DNA of 35,189 nucleotides from Betaproteobacteria bacterium (GTDB lineage: Bacteria; Pseudomonadota; Gammaproteobacteria; Burkholderiales; SG8-41). The DNA lies in contig JAIOOZ010000038.1 in assembly GCA_021414185.1 (NCBI GenBank), positions 1 through 35,189 on the forward strand, given 5' to 3'. Every line of letters begins with the position of its first letter. Positions within the stretch are counted from its first letter, which is position 1. The notes under the pieces were generated by a model. It ran no database searches. It worked only from the letters and a program-made list of their open reading frames with translations, and was not told the DNA's origin. Positions 7,447 through 15,828 of the stretch are shown in pieces. A program made the translations under genes and the position numbers.

Positions 7447-7926
7447 TTATCTCCGGTTCTTTGGCGTGGCGCCGCCGCCATGCGCGTTGTGCTGGGCGCG
7501 GTTGGCACGGCTCGCGAAATCATCCTGTATTTTTTGCTCGCGGCCCGCTTCGCGGCGCTGCGCCACGGCGTCGAAGCGCTGGGCGAGCGTGCCGAACGCC
7601 TTGGACTTGCGCTCTTTCAGCTGCCAGTCGTTGCGGCCGCATTCGACGCGCGTGCGCGTATCGACCACCAGCGCGTGCTGCTGCAGGATAGCCTGTTCCA
7701 GGCGCTCCAGAAACTCGTGGAAGTTCCGCAACCCGGCGCCGTCGAGTCCGCTGCCGCCGGCGTGTCGCAGGCGTTGCTGGTATTCGTCGCGATACTTGAA
7801 GAGCAGCATTAATTTCTCTTCGTGTTGCTGCAGCTGCCGGTTCAGCGCCCCCAGGCTTGCCGCCGCCGATTCGGCGGTCGTCTCGGCAATTTGCAGCAGT
7901 TGTTTCAGGGCAAATGGTTGCGACAT
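7447..7926 (-). CDS. fliJ: flagellar export chaperone FliJ
   Basis: FliJ is a small coiled-coil protein that acts as the gamma-like stalk of the FliI ATPase ring and as escort for chaperones. From ATG 7924-7926 (SQPFALKQLLQIAE) it is 159 residues, with long helices rich in Gln, Arg and Glu (LNRQLQQHEEKLMLLFKYRDEYQQR; GLRNFHEFLERLEQAILQQ). The segment around LRNFHEFLERLE is typical of FliJ. An ATG six codons upstream (7944) is possible; I prefer the later one because the family starts this way and GGAA precedes it. Gene order confirms the call. Confidence 0.93.
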   Translation of the reverse strand: MSQPFALKQLLQIAETTAESAAASLGALNRQLQQHEEKLMLLFKYRDEYQQRLRHAGGSGLDGAGLRNFHEFLERLEQAILQQHALVVDTRTRVECGRNDWQLKERKSKAFGTLAQRFDAVAQRREAGREQKIQDDFASRANRAQHNAHGGGATPKNRR

Positions 7927-7960
7927 GGGTTTTTTCCGATGCATGAATTATTCGATCCGT

Positions 7961-9370
7961 TCAAGCGGCGCCCGGCGCCCCAACGACATTGCACAAACCG
8001 CTGACGCTGTCTGCGTAGCCGGCGCGCTCCGTCATGTTCTGCTGAAGAAACGCTTCCATCCGCGGGTAAATCGCCAGCGCCTGGTCGAGCGCCGGGTCAC
8101 TGCCTGCGGCATAGGCGCCGACGCTGACCAGGTCGCGGTTGCGCTGGTAACGCGAGTAAAGCGCCTTGAAGCGGCGCACATGCTCGAACTGCGGCCGGTC
8201 AATAAGGTTCGTCAAGGCGCGGCTGATTGAAGCCTCGATATCGATCGCCGGATAGTGGCCCTGGTCGGCAAGCGCGCGCGTGAGCACGATATGGCCGTCG
8301 AGAATCGCGCGCGCACCGTCGGCAATCGGGTCTTGCTGGTCGTCGCCTTCGGCGAGCACCGTGTAGAACGCGGTGATTGAGCCGCCGCCGCGTCCGGCGT
8401 TGCCTGCGCGCTCGACGAGCTGCGGCATTTTCGCAAACACCGACGGCGGATAGCCTTTGGTCACCGGCGGTTCGCCGATGGCGAGCGCAATTTCACGCTG
8501 GGCCATGGCAAAACGCGTGAGCGAATCCATGATGAGCAGCACGTGGCGGCCCTGGTCGCGGAAGTATTCGGCGATCGCCGTTGCGTAAGCGGCGCCCTGC
8601 AAGCGCATCAAGGGGCTGGTATCGGCGGGGGCGGCCACCACCACGGAGCGCGCGAGCCCTGCGGCGCCGAGGATGTTCTCGATGAACTCTTTGACTTCGC
8701 GGCCGCGTTCGCCGATGAGGCCGACAACGATCACGTCCGCGCTGGTGAAGCGCGCCATCATGCCCAGCAGCACGCTTTTGCCGATGCCGCTGCCGGCGAA
8801 GAGGCCCATGCGCTGGCCGCGGCCGACGGTCAGGAGGCCGTTGATCGCGCGCACGCCGACATCAAGCACGTCGGTGATCGGCGCCCGTTCGAGCGGATTC
8901 AGCGGGCGATTGTGCAGCGACATACTGTGCTCGCAATGCAGCGCACCCAACTGGTCGAGCGGCTTGCCGGAGCTGTCGAGCACGCGGCCGAGCAGCGCAT
9001 CGCCGACCGGCACGTGTTTGGCCTGGTCGGCAACGCGGCGGCGCGGCCGCGGCGGAAAGGTCAACACCGGACGCTCGGGCGCGGCTTCGAGCGGCGTAAC
9101 GAGCGCGCCCGGCGTCAATCCGTAGACGTCGTTGATCGGCATCAGGAACAGGCGGTCTTCGGAGAAGCCGACGACCTCGGCTTCCACGCAATTGCCATTG
9201 GGCAGCGAAACCTGGCAACAACTGCCGACCGCGAGCCTGAGTCCCGACGCTTCCAGCACCAGGCCGGCGACGCGCGTAAGCCTGCCGCTTACGGCGAACG
9301 TGTCGGTCGCCGCCACCAGCTCGCGGCAATCGTGCAGAAATCCCGGCAGATTCAGCGTCGCGGTTTGCAT
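7961..9370 (-). CDS. fliI: flagellum-specific ATP synthase FliI
   Basis: FliI is the hexameric export ATPase related to F1 beta. From ATG 9368-9370 it is 469 residues. Walker A is AGSGIGKS at about 192-199, with preceding GQRMGLF; the Walker B region is [18 protein letters not shown], and [25 protein letters not shown] follows, all diagnostic. The open frame extends 94 codons further upstream through fliH in another phase, with Arg/Pro-rich shadow sequence, so it is not used. It starts 28 bases after the fliH stop. No strong ribosome binding site is visible. Confidence 0.97.
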   Translation of the reverse strand: MQTATLNLPGFLHDCRELVAATDTFAVSGRLTRVAGLVLEASGLRLAVGSCCQVSLPNGNCVEAEVVGFSEDRLFLMPINDVYGLTPGALVTPLEAAPERPVLTFPPRPRRRVADQAKHVPVGDALLGRVLDSSGKPLDQLGALHCEHSMSLHNRPLNPLERAPITDVLDVGVRAINGLLTVGRGQRMGLFAGSGIGKSVLLGMMARFTSADVIVVGLIGERGREVKEFIENILGAAGLARSVVVAAPADTSPLMRLQGAAYATAIAEYFRDQGRHVLLIMDSLTRFAMAQREIALAIGEPPVTKGYPPSVFAKMPQLVERAGNAGRGGGSITAFYTVLAEGDDQQDPIADGARAILDGHIVLTRALADQGHYPAIDIEASISRALTNLIDRPQFEHVRRFKALYSRYQRNRDLVSVGAYAAGSDPALDQALAIYPRMEAFLQQNMTERAGYADSVSGLCNVVGAPGAA

Positions 9371-9398
9371 GGCGTGTTGCGGCGGTCGTCGCCGCGGT

Positions 9399-10025
9399 TC
9401 ATTTGGCGATCCAGTCGGTACTGTGGCCGAGGGCGGCAGCGACGCGCTGCCAGCGCGTAGCCATGGTGGCGTCGATCCGGGTGGCGGCGGTCTGCAGCAA
9501 CGCGCCGCCGCGAGCGAGCTTCGGATCTTCGGCGATGCGCCAGCCCGCGGCAGCGAGTTCGTCGCCGAGTTGCCCGCGCACGAGCGCCGCATCGGCGGGA
9601 TTGAGCGCGATGGTCGCGCCCGCCGGCGGCTGCGTCGTGCGCGCCAGCGCATCGTGGATGAGCGTCACTATGAGTTCCGGTTTTACCTCCAGCGCCTGCC
9701 GCACCATCTGGCGCGCGACTTCGAGCGCGAGTTCCAGCACATCTTGGGCGAGGCGCTGGTTGATCTCGTGGCTTTGCCGTTCGACAGCGGCGAGCACCGC
9801 CTTGATCTGCTGCGCTTCGGCCACCGCTTTTTCAGCGCCTTCGCGCAGGCCGGCGGCGTGTCCTGCGTCATACGCGTGTTGATGGATGTGCCGGACTTTT
9901 TCCGCTTCCGCTGCGGCGGTGTTGGGAGCCGGCGGGCGTGCGTCGGCCGGCGCGTCGAATGGATGCAATTCCCAGCGCTGGTACGCGGACAGCTTTTCCT
10001 TGGGGATGACCGGGCTGTTAGACAT
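9399..10025 (-). CDS. fliH: flagellar assembly protein FliH
   Basis: FliH is the peripheral-stalk-like negative regulator of FliI and links it to FliN. The 208-residue protein shows the proline-rich N-terminus, a helical region with A/G-spaced residues ([21 protein letters not shown], about 70-92), and the C-terminal FliH/V-type E-subunit domain ([25 protein letters not shown] ... [27 protein letters not shown]). The last motif, D-x-L-x-x-GG, is diagnostic. The start overlaps the fliG stop by eight bases, suggesting coupled translation. Confidence 0.95.
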   Translation of the reverse strand: MSNSPVIPKEKLSAYQRWELHPFDAPADARPPAPNTAAAEAEKVRHIHQHAYDAGHAAGLREGAEKAVAEAQQIKAVLAAVERQSHEINQRLAQDVLELALEVARQMVRQALEVKPELIVTLIHDALARTTQPPAGATIALNPADAALVRGQLGDELAAAGWRIAEDPKLARGGALLQTAATRIDATMATRWQRVAAALGHSTDWIAK

Positions 10026-11013
10026 AACCTTCGTCTCCCTGCCCGCCCATTACGATCTGGCCTTCGTCCGCCAGGCGGCGCACGATTTTCAGAATTTCTT
10101 TCTGCTGTGCCTCGACTTCGGATACGCGCACCATGCCCTTCGCTTCGAGGTCCTCGCGCAGCATTTCGCCGGCGCGCTGCGACATGTTGCCGAAAATCTT
10201 TTCGCGCAGAGCCTCGGACGAACCCTTCAGCGCGAGAATAAGCGATTCGGACTGCACTTCCTTCAGCAGCATTTGAATCGCGCGGTCGTCCAGCGCCAGC
10301 AGGTTTTCCCACACGAACATCTCGTCGACGATTTTCTGCGCGAGATCGGCGTCGAATTCCTTGATGCTGTCGACGACCGACGCTTCCTGCGTGCCGGGCA
10401 TGAAATTCAGTATTTCCGCGGCGGTGCGCACGCCGCCCATCGCGGCACTCTTGACGTTCTTGTTGCCGGCCAGCAGCGCGGTCAGCACGGTGTTGAGTTC
10501 CTGCAGCGCCGCGGGTTGAATGCCGTCGAGTGTAGCGATGCGCAGCAGCACGTCGTTGCGCGTGCGCTCCGGCAGCAGCGCGAGTATCTCGGACGCCTGG
10601 TCGCGCTCGAGGTGGACGAGGATGGTGGCGATGATCTGCGGATGCTCGTTCCCGATCAGCTCGGCCACCGCGGGCGAACCCATCCATTTCAGTCCTTCGA
10701 TGCCGCTGTTGTCCCCGCCCTGCAATATGCGGTCGATCAGCGCCGCCGATTTGTCGTCGCCAAGCGCTTTCTTCAGCACGTTGCGGATGTAGTCGCCGGA
10801 CGCCATGCCTAGCGTGCTGCGGCCCTGCGCCTGGTCGCAGAACTCGCTCATCACCGTGGTGATTTCCTCGCGGCTCACCGCCTTGAGCTTGGCCATCGCC
10901 GCGCCTATTTTCTGCACTTCGCGCGGGCCGAGGTGCTTGAAGACTTCCGCCGCCTCGTCTTCGCCGAGCGACATCATGAGAATCGCGCTCTTGGTTATGC
11001 CTTCAGCGGCCAT
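10018..11013 (-). CDS. fliG: flagellar motor switch protein FliG
   Basis: FliG is the C-ring torque-generating subunit that binds FliF and faces the stator. From ATG 11011-11013 the protein is 331 residues, the usual size. Key stretches: KSAILMMSLGEDEAAEVFKHL, the EHPQ motif in GNEHPQIIATILVHLERDQAS, and the C-terminal charged helix region EVQSESLILALKGSSEALREKIFGNMSQRA. An open frame continues 26 codons further upstream inside fliF without FliG likeness. The start overlaps the end of fliF by 11 bases, as in many genomes. Confidence 0.97.
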   Translation of the reverse strand: MAAEGITKSAILMMSLGEDEAAEVFKHLGPREVQKIGAAMAKLKAVSREEITTVMSEFCDQAQGRSTLGMASGDYIRNVLKKALGDDKSAALIDRILQGGDNSGIEGLKWMGSPAVAELIGNEHPQIIATILVHLERDQASEILALLPERTRNDVLLRIATLDGIQPAALQELNTVLTALLAGNKNVKSAAMGGVRTAAEILNFMPGTQEASVVDSIKEFDADLAQKIVDEMFVWENLLALDDRAIQMLLKEVQSESLILALKGSSEALREKIFGNMSQRAGEMLREDLEAKGMVRVSEVEAQQKEILKIVRRLADEGQIVMGGQGDEGYV

Positions 11014-12610
11014 TGCCGGACACCCAATCCTTGACAACGTTGGCGACGATCCGGGGATCGCCGCGCGCGATCTGCTTGGCGTGGTCGACACTCTGCTCGT
11101 AACTGCCGAACTGCGGCTGCTGCGTGCCCTGCGCGTGCGGGTCGTGCGTCAACGCCGGCGCGGCCGGCGGCGTGGCGAGTGTCTTCAGCAGCGGCCGCAG
11201 CACGCGCAGCACGACGAACAGCAACACGGCCGCGATCAGCAGGTTCTTGCCTGTCATTTTCGCGAGCTCGATGGTGTCGGGCTGCTTCCACAGCGGCACT
11301 TCGGGGATTTTTTCGGGTTCGGACACGTTGAATGCGCTGTTCATCACGCTGACCGTGTCGCCGCGCTCCTTGTTGTAGCCCATGACTTCCTTGACGAGGC
11401 TGGTGATCTTGGCGAGTTCCTCTTCCTTCAACGGCGTGCTGGTAGCCTTGCCCTCCTTGTTCACCTGCCGGCGGTAATTGACGACCACCGCGACTGCGAT
11501 CCGCTTGATGCGCCCGATCTCCTGCCGCGTGTGGCGTATCGTCTTGTCGACCTCGTAGTTGATCGTCGCGTCTTTGCGCGTATTGGCGGGCGCTGCCGCC
11601 GCAATTCCCGCAGCGGGTGCGGCGATGGGCGCGGTGGGCGTGGCCGGCGGCTGGTTCGACAGTGCGCCAGGCACTCCGCCGGCGGCGCCCGTTCCATTCG
11701 CGGTAAGCGCTTCGCTCGTTTGCTGGCTGCGGATGACTGCTGATTCCGCGGTCTGGTTCGGCTTGTAAATTTCTTCGGCGTGCTCCATCTCGGAGAAGTC
11801 GAGGTCGGCGGTGACTTGCGCGCGCACGTTGTTGGGTCCTGTCAGCGGGGTGAGGATAGCTTCGATGCGCGAGTTGAAGCTGCGCTCGATTTCCTGGCGG
11901 TATTTGAGCTGATTGGGGTCGGCCGCGCCGCGCGCGCCCACCGCCGGGTCGGTGCTCAGCAGATTGCCGTTCTGGTCGACCACCGACACGTTCCTGCCCT
12001 GCAGGTCGGGCACGCTGTTGGTGACGAGGTGCACGACCGCGCTGACCTGCGTGCCGTCCAAAGTACGGCCCGGATAAAGGTTCAGCAGCACCGACGCACT
12101 GGGCTTCGGCTGTTCGCGCAGGAACGCGGAGGGTTTCGACAGCGCGAGATGCACGCGCGCATTCTGGACCGCCGACAACGACTGGATCGAGCGCGCAAGT
12201 TCGCCTTCGAGCGCGCGCTGGTAGTTGATCTGCTCGGCGAACTGGCTGACGCCGAATTTCTGGGATTCCATCAGCTCGAAGCCGACCAGTCCGCCCTTCG
12301 GCAAGCCCTGGGCGGCGAGGCGCAGGCGCATTTCGTGGACCTGCCCCGCCGGGATCATCAGCGCGCCGCCGTCGGCGAATTTGTACGGCACGTTCATCTG
12401 TTGCAGCGCCGCGATGACGGTGCCGCCGTCGCGGTCCGAGAGGTTGCCGTAGAGCACGCGGTAATCCGGCGCCTGGCTCCATAGCCAGCCGGCCACCAGC
12501 ACTGCGATCAGCGAGGCGACCGTCAGCATGAAGGCGATATGCCGCGAACCCGGCAACGGGAAACCGCGCGGTGCAGGCACCGCTATCGATTGTCCGGACA
12601 TTTCCGCCAT
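11003..12610 (-). CDS. fliF: flagellar MS-ring protein FliF
   Basis: FliF builds the MS ring in the inner membrane, housing the export gate. The 535-residue protein has two membrane helices (about 26-45, and about 432-452 in NLLIAAVLLFVVLRVLRPLL) flanking the periplasmic ring domains. The signature LYGNLSDRDGGTVIAALQQMNVPY is followed by LAAQGLPKGGLVGFE and NYQRALEGELARSIQSL, all standard. The C-terminal tail (QIARGDPRIVANVVKDWVSG) is the FliG-binding peptide. AGGAGC is placed nine bases before ATG 12608-12610. The gene is divergent from fliE across the FlhDC-like box. Confidence 0.97.
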   Translation of the reverse strand: MAEMSGQSIAVPAPRGFPLPGSRHIAFMLTVASLIAVLVAGWLWSQAPDYRVLYGNLSDRDGGTVIAALQQMNVPYKFADGGALMIPAGQVHEMRLRLAAQGLPKGGLVGFELMESQKFGVSQFAEQINYQRALEGELARSIQSLSAVQNARVHLALSKPSAFLREQPKPSASVLLNLYPGRTLDGTQVSAVVHLVTNSVPDLQGRNVSVVDQNGNLLSTDPAVGARGAADPNQLKYRQEIERSFNSRIEAILTPLTGPNNVRAQVTADLDFSEMEHAEEIYKPNQTAESAVIRSQQTSEALTANGTGAAGGVPGALSNQPPATPTAPIAAPAAGIAAAAPANTRKDATINYEVDKTIRHTRQEIGRIKRIAVAVVVNYRRQVNKEGKATSTPLKEEELAKITSLVKEVMGYNKERGDTVSVMNSAFNVSEPEKIPEVPLWKQPDTIELAKMTGKNLLIAAVLLFVVLRVLRPLLKTLATPPAAPALTHDPHAQGTQQPQFGSYEQSVDHAKQIARGDPRIVANVVKDWVSGNGR

Positions 12611-12697
12611 AACGTGCTCCTGAAGTGCGTTGACTTAGGCATGGTGCGCCGGGCCCTGGGGACCGCTGCCTCACGCCAGGGTTTTGCAAGTGGAGGA

Positions 12698-12726
12698 ATT
12701 ATGAAGAATCGCCGCCGCGGCAAAGC
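12698..12726 (-). promoter_or_regulatory. fliF class II promoter (-10 and FlhDC-overlapped -35)
   Basis: CATAAT (minus strand, 12698-12703) is a five-of-six match to the sigma-70 -10 box. Seventeen bases upstream, where the -35 should be, lies poor sequence (GCTTTG, 12721-12726) that coincides with the near edge of the FlhDC-like box. Weak -35 plus an overlapping activator site is how E. coli class II flagellar promoters are built. The promoter would drive fliFGHIJK. Confidence 0.55.
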
Positions 12727-12767
12727 CGCAAATAGGGGTGCCTTTCGCCGCCTATTTGCGCGGCCGC
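12722..12767. promoter_or_regulatory. FlhD4C2-type box in the fliF/fliE divergent region
   Basis: Two inverted half-sites, AAAGC-CGC-AAATAGGG (12722-12737) and, reading the other strand, GCCGC-GC-AAATAGGC (12750-12764), are separated by 12 bases. The published enterobacterial consensus is AA(C/T)G(C/G)-N2-3-AAATA(A/G)CG, inverted around a 10-12 base spacer. The core GCAAATAGG is a perfect 9-base inverted repeat. Position, between two class II operons, fits activation in both directions. For fliE, a GTTAAT -10 candidate lies at 12783-12788. Confidence 0.65.
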
Positions 12768-12830
12768 GCCCGGGGGGCGACTGTTAATCTGCTTCACGTC
12801 CAATCGGGTCAATGCCCAGAGGAAGCAACC

Positions 12831-13157
12831 ATGCAGATCAACTCGCTAGACCAGGTCCTCGGCCAGCTGCGCACCGCCGCGGCGATGGCGTCCGGCACGG
12901 GCGTCAAAGCCCCCACGGATGCCGGCAACAAGGCGGGCGATTTCGCCACCGTGCTGAAGGCCTCGCTCGACCAGGCCAACGGCATGCAGCAGCAGGCGAC
13001 CAGGCTCGCGCGCGATTTCGAACTCGGCGCGACCGACGCCAGCCTGCCCGACGTGATGGTGTCGATCCAGAAAGCCAACGTGTCGTTCCAGCAGGTCGTG
13101 CAGGTGAGAAACAAGCTGGTTTCCGCCTATCACGAGATCATGAATATGCAGGTGTAA
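12831..13157 (+). CDS. fliE: flagellar hook-basal body protein FliE
   Basis: FliE joins the MS ring to the proximal rod and is the first exported rod component. From ATG 12831 it is 108 residues, normal for FliE. The C-terminal half GDFATVLKASLDQANGMQQQA ... DLPDVMVSIQKANVSFQQVVQVRNKLVSAYHEIMNMQV-like sequence (here with ASLPDVMVSIQKANVSFQQ) is strongly diagnostic. AGAGGAAG (12818-12825 area) is an excellent ribosome binding site. The frame is open 31 codons further upstream, but that region overlaps the FlhDC-like box. The gene is a single-gene unit, divergent from fliF. Confidence 0.96.
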   Translation: MQINSLDQVLGQLRTAAAMASGTGVKAPTDAGNKAGDFATVLKASLDQANGMQQQATRLARDFELGATDASLPDVMVSIQKANVSFQQVVQVRNKLVSAYHEIMNMQV

Positions 13158-13161
13158 GTTT

Positions 13162-13281
13162 GTCGAGAGACGCCGGGCGAGAGACGAGAGACGGAAAAGC
13201 ATTAAAACTCCGTCTATCGTCTATCCTGCTTCTTCCTCTCTCCAGATTCTAAATCCCGTCTCTCGCCCGGCGCCTCTCGAC
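13162..13281. repeat. long inverted repeat between convergent fliE and ycgR
   Basis: Arms at 13162-13186 and 13257-13281 are 25 bases each with one mismatch (core CGCCGGGCGAGAGACG). Inside them a second pair, 13182-13195 and 13210-13223 (AGACGAGAGACGGA against TCCGTCTATCGTCT, one mismatch), can form a tighter hairpin. The two structures share bases 13182-13186. The arms are built from GAGAGACG-like units, and a related run of GAGAGGCG/GTGAGGCG units lies between fliP and fliQ (about 2829-2847). The element may end transcription from both sides or be a copy of a dispersed intergenic repeat. Confidence 0.75.
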
Positions 13282-13295
13282 GAGTTCCTATGCGC

Positions 13296-14054
13296 TTATT
13301 TCTTGCGCTGGCGCTCGAGCGCCAAAATGTAGCGCTGCACGATGGACAGCATGCTCTCGCGCAGATCGACGTACGCGAAGCCGGAACGCTGCACGGATTT
13401 GCCGTTGGCGAGATTCATCATGAATGCGTTGCGTGCCTGGACGCGCGTGCGCAGGACGGCGGTGCCGGGCAGATGGATGCCGCAGTCGTAAACGGCGCCC
13501 AGCGCGGGCGTGAACAGTTCCGGCGGCGTCAGCATGGCGATGCCGCCGCAGCTGATGTCGACGAGGCTCAATTGGACGTTCGTGTTCCCGTCGTTGTGCG
13601 GCACGGTCATCGTGCATTTCACCGGCACCGTGACGGGCGTCGCCATGCGGAAATATTCGCGCCGCTGCAGCCGCAGCAGATCCTGCGGCAGCGCTATCCT
13701 GAATGCATCGCGGCCTTCGCAGGTCGCAAGCGCGATGTCTTCGCATACGAACTGGATCTTGATTTTTTCGAGAGTCGTGCTGCACAGCAGGCGTTGCCTG
13801 CTCAATATGCGGTCGGCAAAGCGGCCGTTGCGCTCGCATTCCAGCATAAGGCAGCCGGCGGCGTCGTCTATCTGGACAATCGAGGTCAGAAAAAAATCGT
13901 CGCCGATGGAAGCGGTAATCAGTGCGGCTTGCCGCATGATTGCATGCAGGATCTGGCTGATTTCCAGCCGCGAACCCACCGCATACTGGTGGTAGTCGGT
14001 ATCCGCGGTTGAGACCGTTTTGGCCTGATCCGCAACTACTGTTGAATTTGGCAT
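13296..14054 (-). CDS. ycgR: flagellar brake protein YcgR (c-di-GMP binding PilZ protein)
   Basis: YcgR binds c-di-GMP and then acts on the motor to slow swimming. The 252-residue protein has an N-terminal YcgR domain (about 24-125, with EISQILHAIMRQAALITASI) and a C-terminal PilZ domain (about 128-245). The two PilZ ligand motifs are intact: RREYFR (131-136, RxxxR) and DISCGG (166-171, D/NxSxxG). These are the residues known to hold the c-di-GMP dimer. It lies 103 bases after the FlhB-like gene in the same direction, so it could be the last gene of the fliD operon. It gives this locus a receptor for the cyclases encoded nearby. Confidence 0.93.
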   Translation of the reverse strand: MPNSTVVADQAKTVSTADTDYHQYAVGSRLEISQILHAIMRQAALITASIGDDFFLTSIVQIDDAAGCLMLECERNGRFADRILSRQRLLCSTTLEKIKIQFVCEDIALATCEGRDAFRIALPQDLLRLQRREYFRMATPVTVPVKCTMTVPHNDGNTNVQLSLVDISCGGIAMLTPPELFTPALGAVYDCGIHLPGTAVLRTRVQARNAFMMNLANGKSVQRSGFAYVDLRESMLSIVQRYILALERQRKK

Positions 14055-14157
14055 GGTTGAGGAGGCGCTCCGATAGCCGAACTATAGGGCACCCTCATTC
14101 CGGGCAAATCCGGGAACAGCTGTCGTTTTACGCGCCTTCTCGGGCGAACGGCCATTC

Positions 14158-14448
14158 TCAGCCGTCACGGCGCGGCGGTGCGTCCTTGCCATGCTCGATC
14201 CGGTACAGCCACGCGAGAAGCTCGGCCACCGCGACATAGAGTTGTTCCGGAATGCGCGAGTCCATATCGATCTGCATCAGCAGCGCGACCAGCGCAGGCG
14301 ATTCGTGGACATAGATGCCCGCTTCGCGCGCACGCGCGATGATCTCTTCGGCGGCGATTCCGCGCCCTTTCGCGGCAACGCGTGGCGCGCGTTCCTTGTC
14401 GTCATAGGCAAGAGCGACGGCCGTGTGGCGGAGGTCAGGCGGATTCAT
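14158..14448 (-). CDS. stand-alone FlhB C-terminal domain-like protein (FlhB2/FlhX type)
   Basis: The 96-residue protein aligns with the cytoplasmic C-terminal fragment of FlhB: HTAVALAYDDKERAPRVAAKGRGIAA, then IHESP-like VHESPALVALLMQIDMDSRIPEQLYVAVAELLAWLYRIE. There is no membrane part. The NPTH autocleavage motif of true FlhB is absent; the equivalent place reads PDLRHTAVAL. Proteins like this (FlhX, YlqH, EscU/YscU/HrcU-like family) can partly replace FlhB-CC. Start ATG 14446-14448 fits the family; the open frame goes further upstream through the FliK-like gene in another phase. It overlaps that gene by 14 bases. Confidence 0.85.
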   Translation of the reverse strand: MNPPDLRHTAVALAYDDKERAPRVAAKGRGIAAEEIIARAREAGIYVHESPALVALLMQIDMDSRIPEQLYVAVAELLAWLYRIEHGKDAPPRRDG

Positions 14449-15454
14449 TGCGCCGCACCGCGATGCCGAGGGAATTGACGCCGGCATCGCCAAGGGATTT
14501 CTGCAGTTGCGCGCGGTGCGCGGTGAGTCCCGCAAGCGCATCCGTATCGGCGGCATGCAGGATAATGCTGACGCCGCGCTCCGCCACCCGCAGCGTGGCA
14601 TCGATCCTGCCCAGCCGCGGCAGCGTCAGGCGCAAGCGAGTGCGCCATTGCGTTTCGTCCGTTGGCGCCGGTGTTGGCCGGTCTTCCTCGACAATCTCCC
14701 AGTCGAGCGGCTGGCCGTGCCAAATCATGCCGTGCCAGCCGACCTGACGTGACTCCAGCGTGTCGAGTTGCTGCCTGATCAGGGCCAGCGCGTCGCGGTG
14801 GACGGGCAATTCGGGCATGCCAGGCGCGCGGTCCGCGACGATCAACGGGGACTCCGGGTCGCCGCCGTTGCCGGCCTCCGCGGCGCCTTGCCTGCGCAGC
14901 GGCTCGAAGCGGGCCTGCGGCTCGCGCATCAGTTGTGTAATTGCGCGCTCGCCGGCGGCCCATTGCGCCTGATGTGCTTCATAAAAGATGCCGCTTTGCA
15001 CGAGAGCATCGCGCAGGGCGGCAGCAGTTCGGGCGCCACCGCCTGACAAGCTCTCAAGCAGGGCTGCGCCAGGGCGCACGGCGGCAGTCAGCGGCAGCCG
15101 GTCGCTCTCGTCCAGCAAAGCGGTGATAAATCGCGCCGTTTCGCTCAGCGTGGTAGACAGCGCGCCGGGGTCGTCCGCCGCGACGAGCGCGAATTTAAAA
15201 TGCGGCCCGCCCGCCACGACGTTCAGTTGCAATGTGTCGCCTGCATGCGGCTGTACCGGCAGGCGCAGTAACAATTGCCGGTTGCCGACTAAAACACGGA
15301 AAGTACCGTCAGGCATGACCGCTTCCACGCGCGCGTGTACATGGTCGCCCGGCATCAGCCCGTTTAAGGTGTCCGGATTGGCGCGCGAAACCGCCTGCAC
15401 CTGTCCGTTCGCGAACGTGCGCAGGCGGACGAGATCCGAAAGGCGGTTGAGCAT
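14435..15454 (-). CDS. FliK-like hook-length control protein (second copy type)
   Basis: A 339-residue protein that carries a FliK/Flg_hook-like C-terminal region (about 250-335: WRTRLRLTLPRLGRIDATLRV, then GVSIILHAADTDALAGLTAHRAQLQKSLGDAGVNSLGIAV). The N-terminal region (about 1-110) is beta-rich (GDHVHARVEAVMPDGTFRVLVGNRQLLLRLP), unlike the Ala/Pro-rich ruler of the fliK at 6368. Genes of this type next to an FlhB-C-like gene and fliT/fliS/fliD are known in betaproteobacteria. The role in hook length or substrate switching is inferred. It starts 44 bases after the fliT stop. Confidence 0.8.
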   Translation of the reverse strand: MLNRLSDLVRLRTFANGQVQAVSRANPDTLNGLMPGDHVHARVEAVMPDGTFRVLVGNRQLLLRLPVQPHAGDTLQLNVVAGGPHFKFALVAADDPGALSTTLSETARFITALLDESDRLPLTAAVRPGAALLESLSGGGARTAAALRDALVQSGIFYEAHQAQWAAGERAITQLMREPQARFEPLRRQGAAEAGNGGDPESPLIVADRAPGMPELPVHRDALALIRQQLDTLESRQVGWHGMIWHGQPLDWEIVEEDRPTPAPTDETQWRTRLRLTLPRLGRIDATLRVAERGVSIILHAADTDALAGLTAHRAQLQKSLGDAGVNSLGIAVRRNESA

Positions 15455-15498
15455 GATCGGTTCCGGGCGTGAGGCGCGGGCGCGGCTTCGTTACCGGC

Positions 15499-15828
15499 TC
15501 ACTCGCCGGACTGGTAGGTCTGCGACAGGCGGCGCTGGCGTCCGGCATGGCCGAGCAGGATCGCGAGATTCGCCATCCACGGCTCGACGAGCAGTCTGAT
15601 CTCGGCATCGTCGTCGAGAACGCCGCGGATCAACTCTGCCTTGCGGCGCTGAAAATCGGTGCCGCGCGGCCGCTGATCTTCGCCGTTCATGAGCCGGGCA
15701 AACAGGCCGCTGCATTCGCGTTCGTGCCGCACCAGGCCGTCCCAGTCCCCGTTGCGGGCGGCGGCCAGCATCTGCCTGGTGAGGCGCGAGATGCTCTCGT
15801 AAGTTGCCAGTATCAGCTCGTCGTTCAT
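15499..15828 (-). CDS. fliT: flagellar protein FliT (FliD export chaperone)
   Basis: FliT is a small helical chaperone for the filament cap FliD and in enterobacteria also an FlhDC anti-activator. From ATG 15826-15828 the protein is 109 residues: LATYESISRLTRQMLAAARNGDWDGLVRHERECSGLFARL, followed by KAELIRGVLDDDAEIRLLVEPWMANLAILL. The G-x-W-x-x-L motif and helical make-up are typical. The ATG overlaps the fliS stop (15825-15828). FliT sequences are weakly conserved, so position after fliD-fliS is a large part of the evidence. Confidence 0.85.
   Translation of the reverse strand: MNDELILATYESISRLTRQMLAAARNGDWDGLVRHERECSGLFARLMNGEDQRPRGTDFQRRKAELIRGVLDDDAEIRLLVEPWMANLAILLGHAGRQRRLSQTYQSGE

Noticed and set aside
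6647-8230. 527-residue plus-strand open frame across fliK and fliJ
   Set aside because: Arg/Gly-rich, no domain, antisense to recognised fli genes.
12726-12764. Sigma-54 promoter between fliF and fliE (AGGCACCCCTATTTGC on the minus strand)
   Set aside because: The GG and GC elements are 11 instead of 10 bases apart, a spacing sigma-54 rarely tolerates, and the same bases are better explained as FlhDC half-sites.
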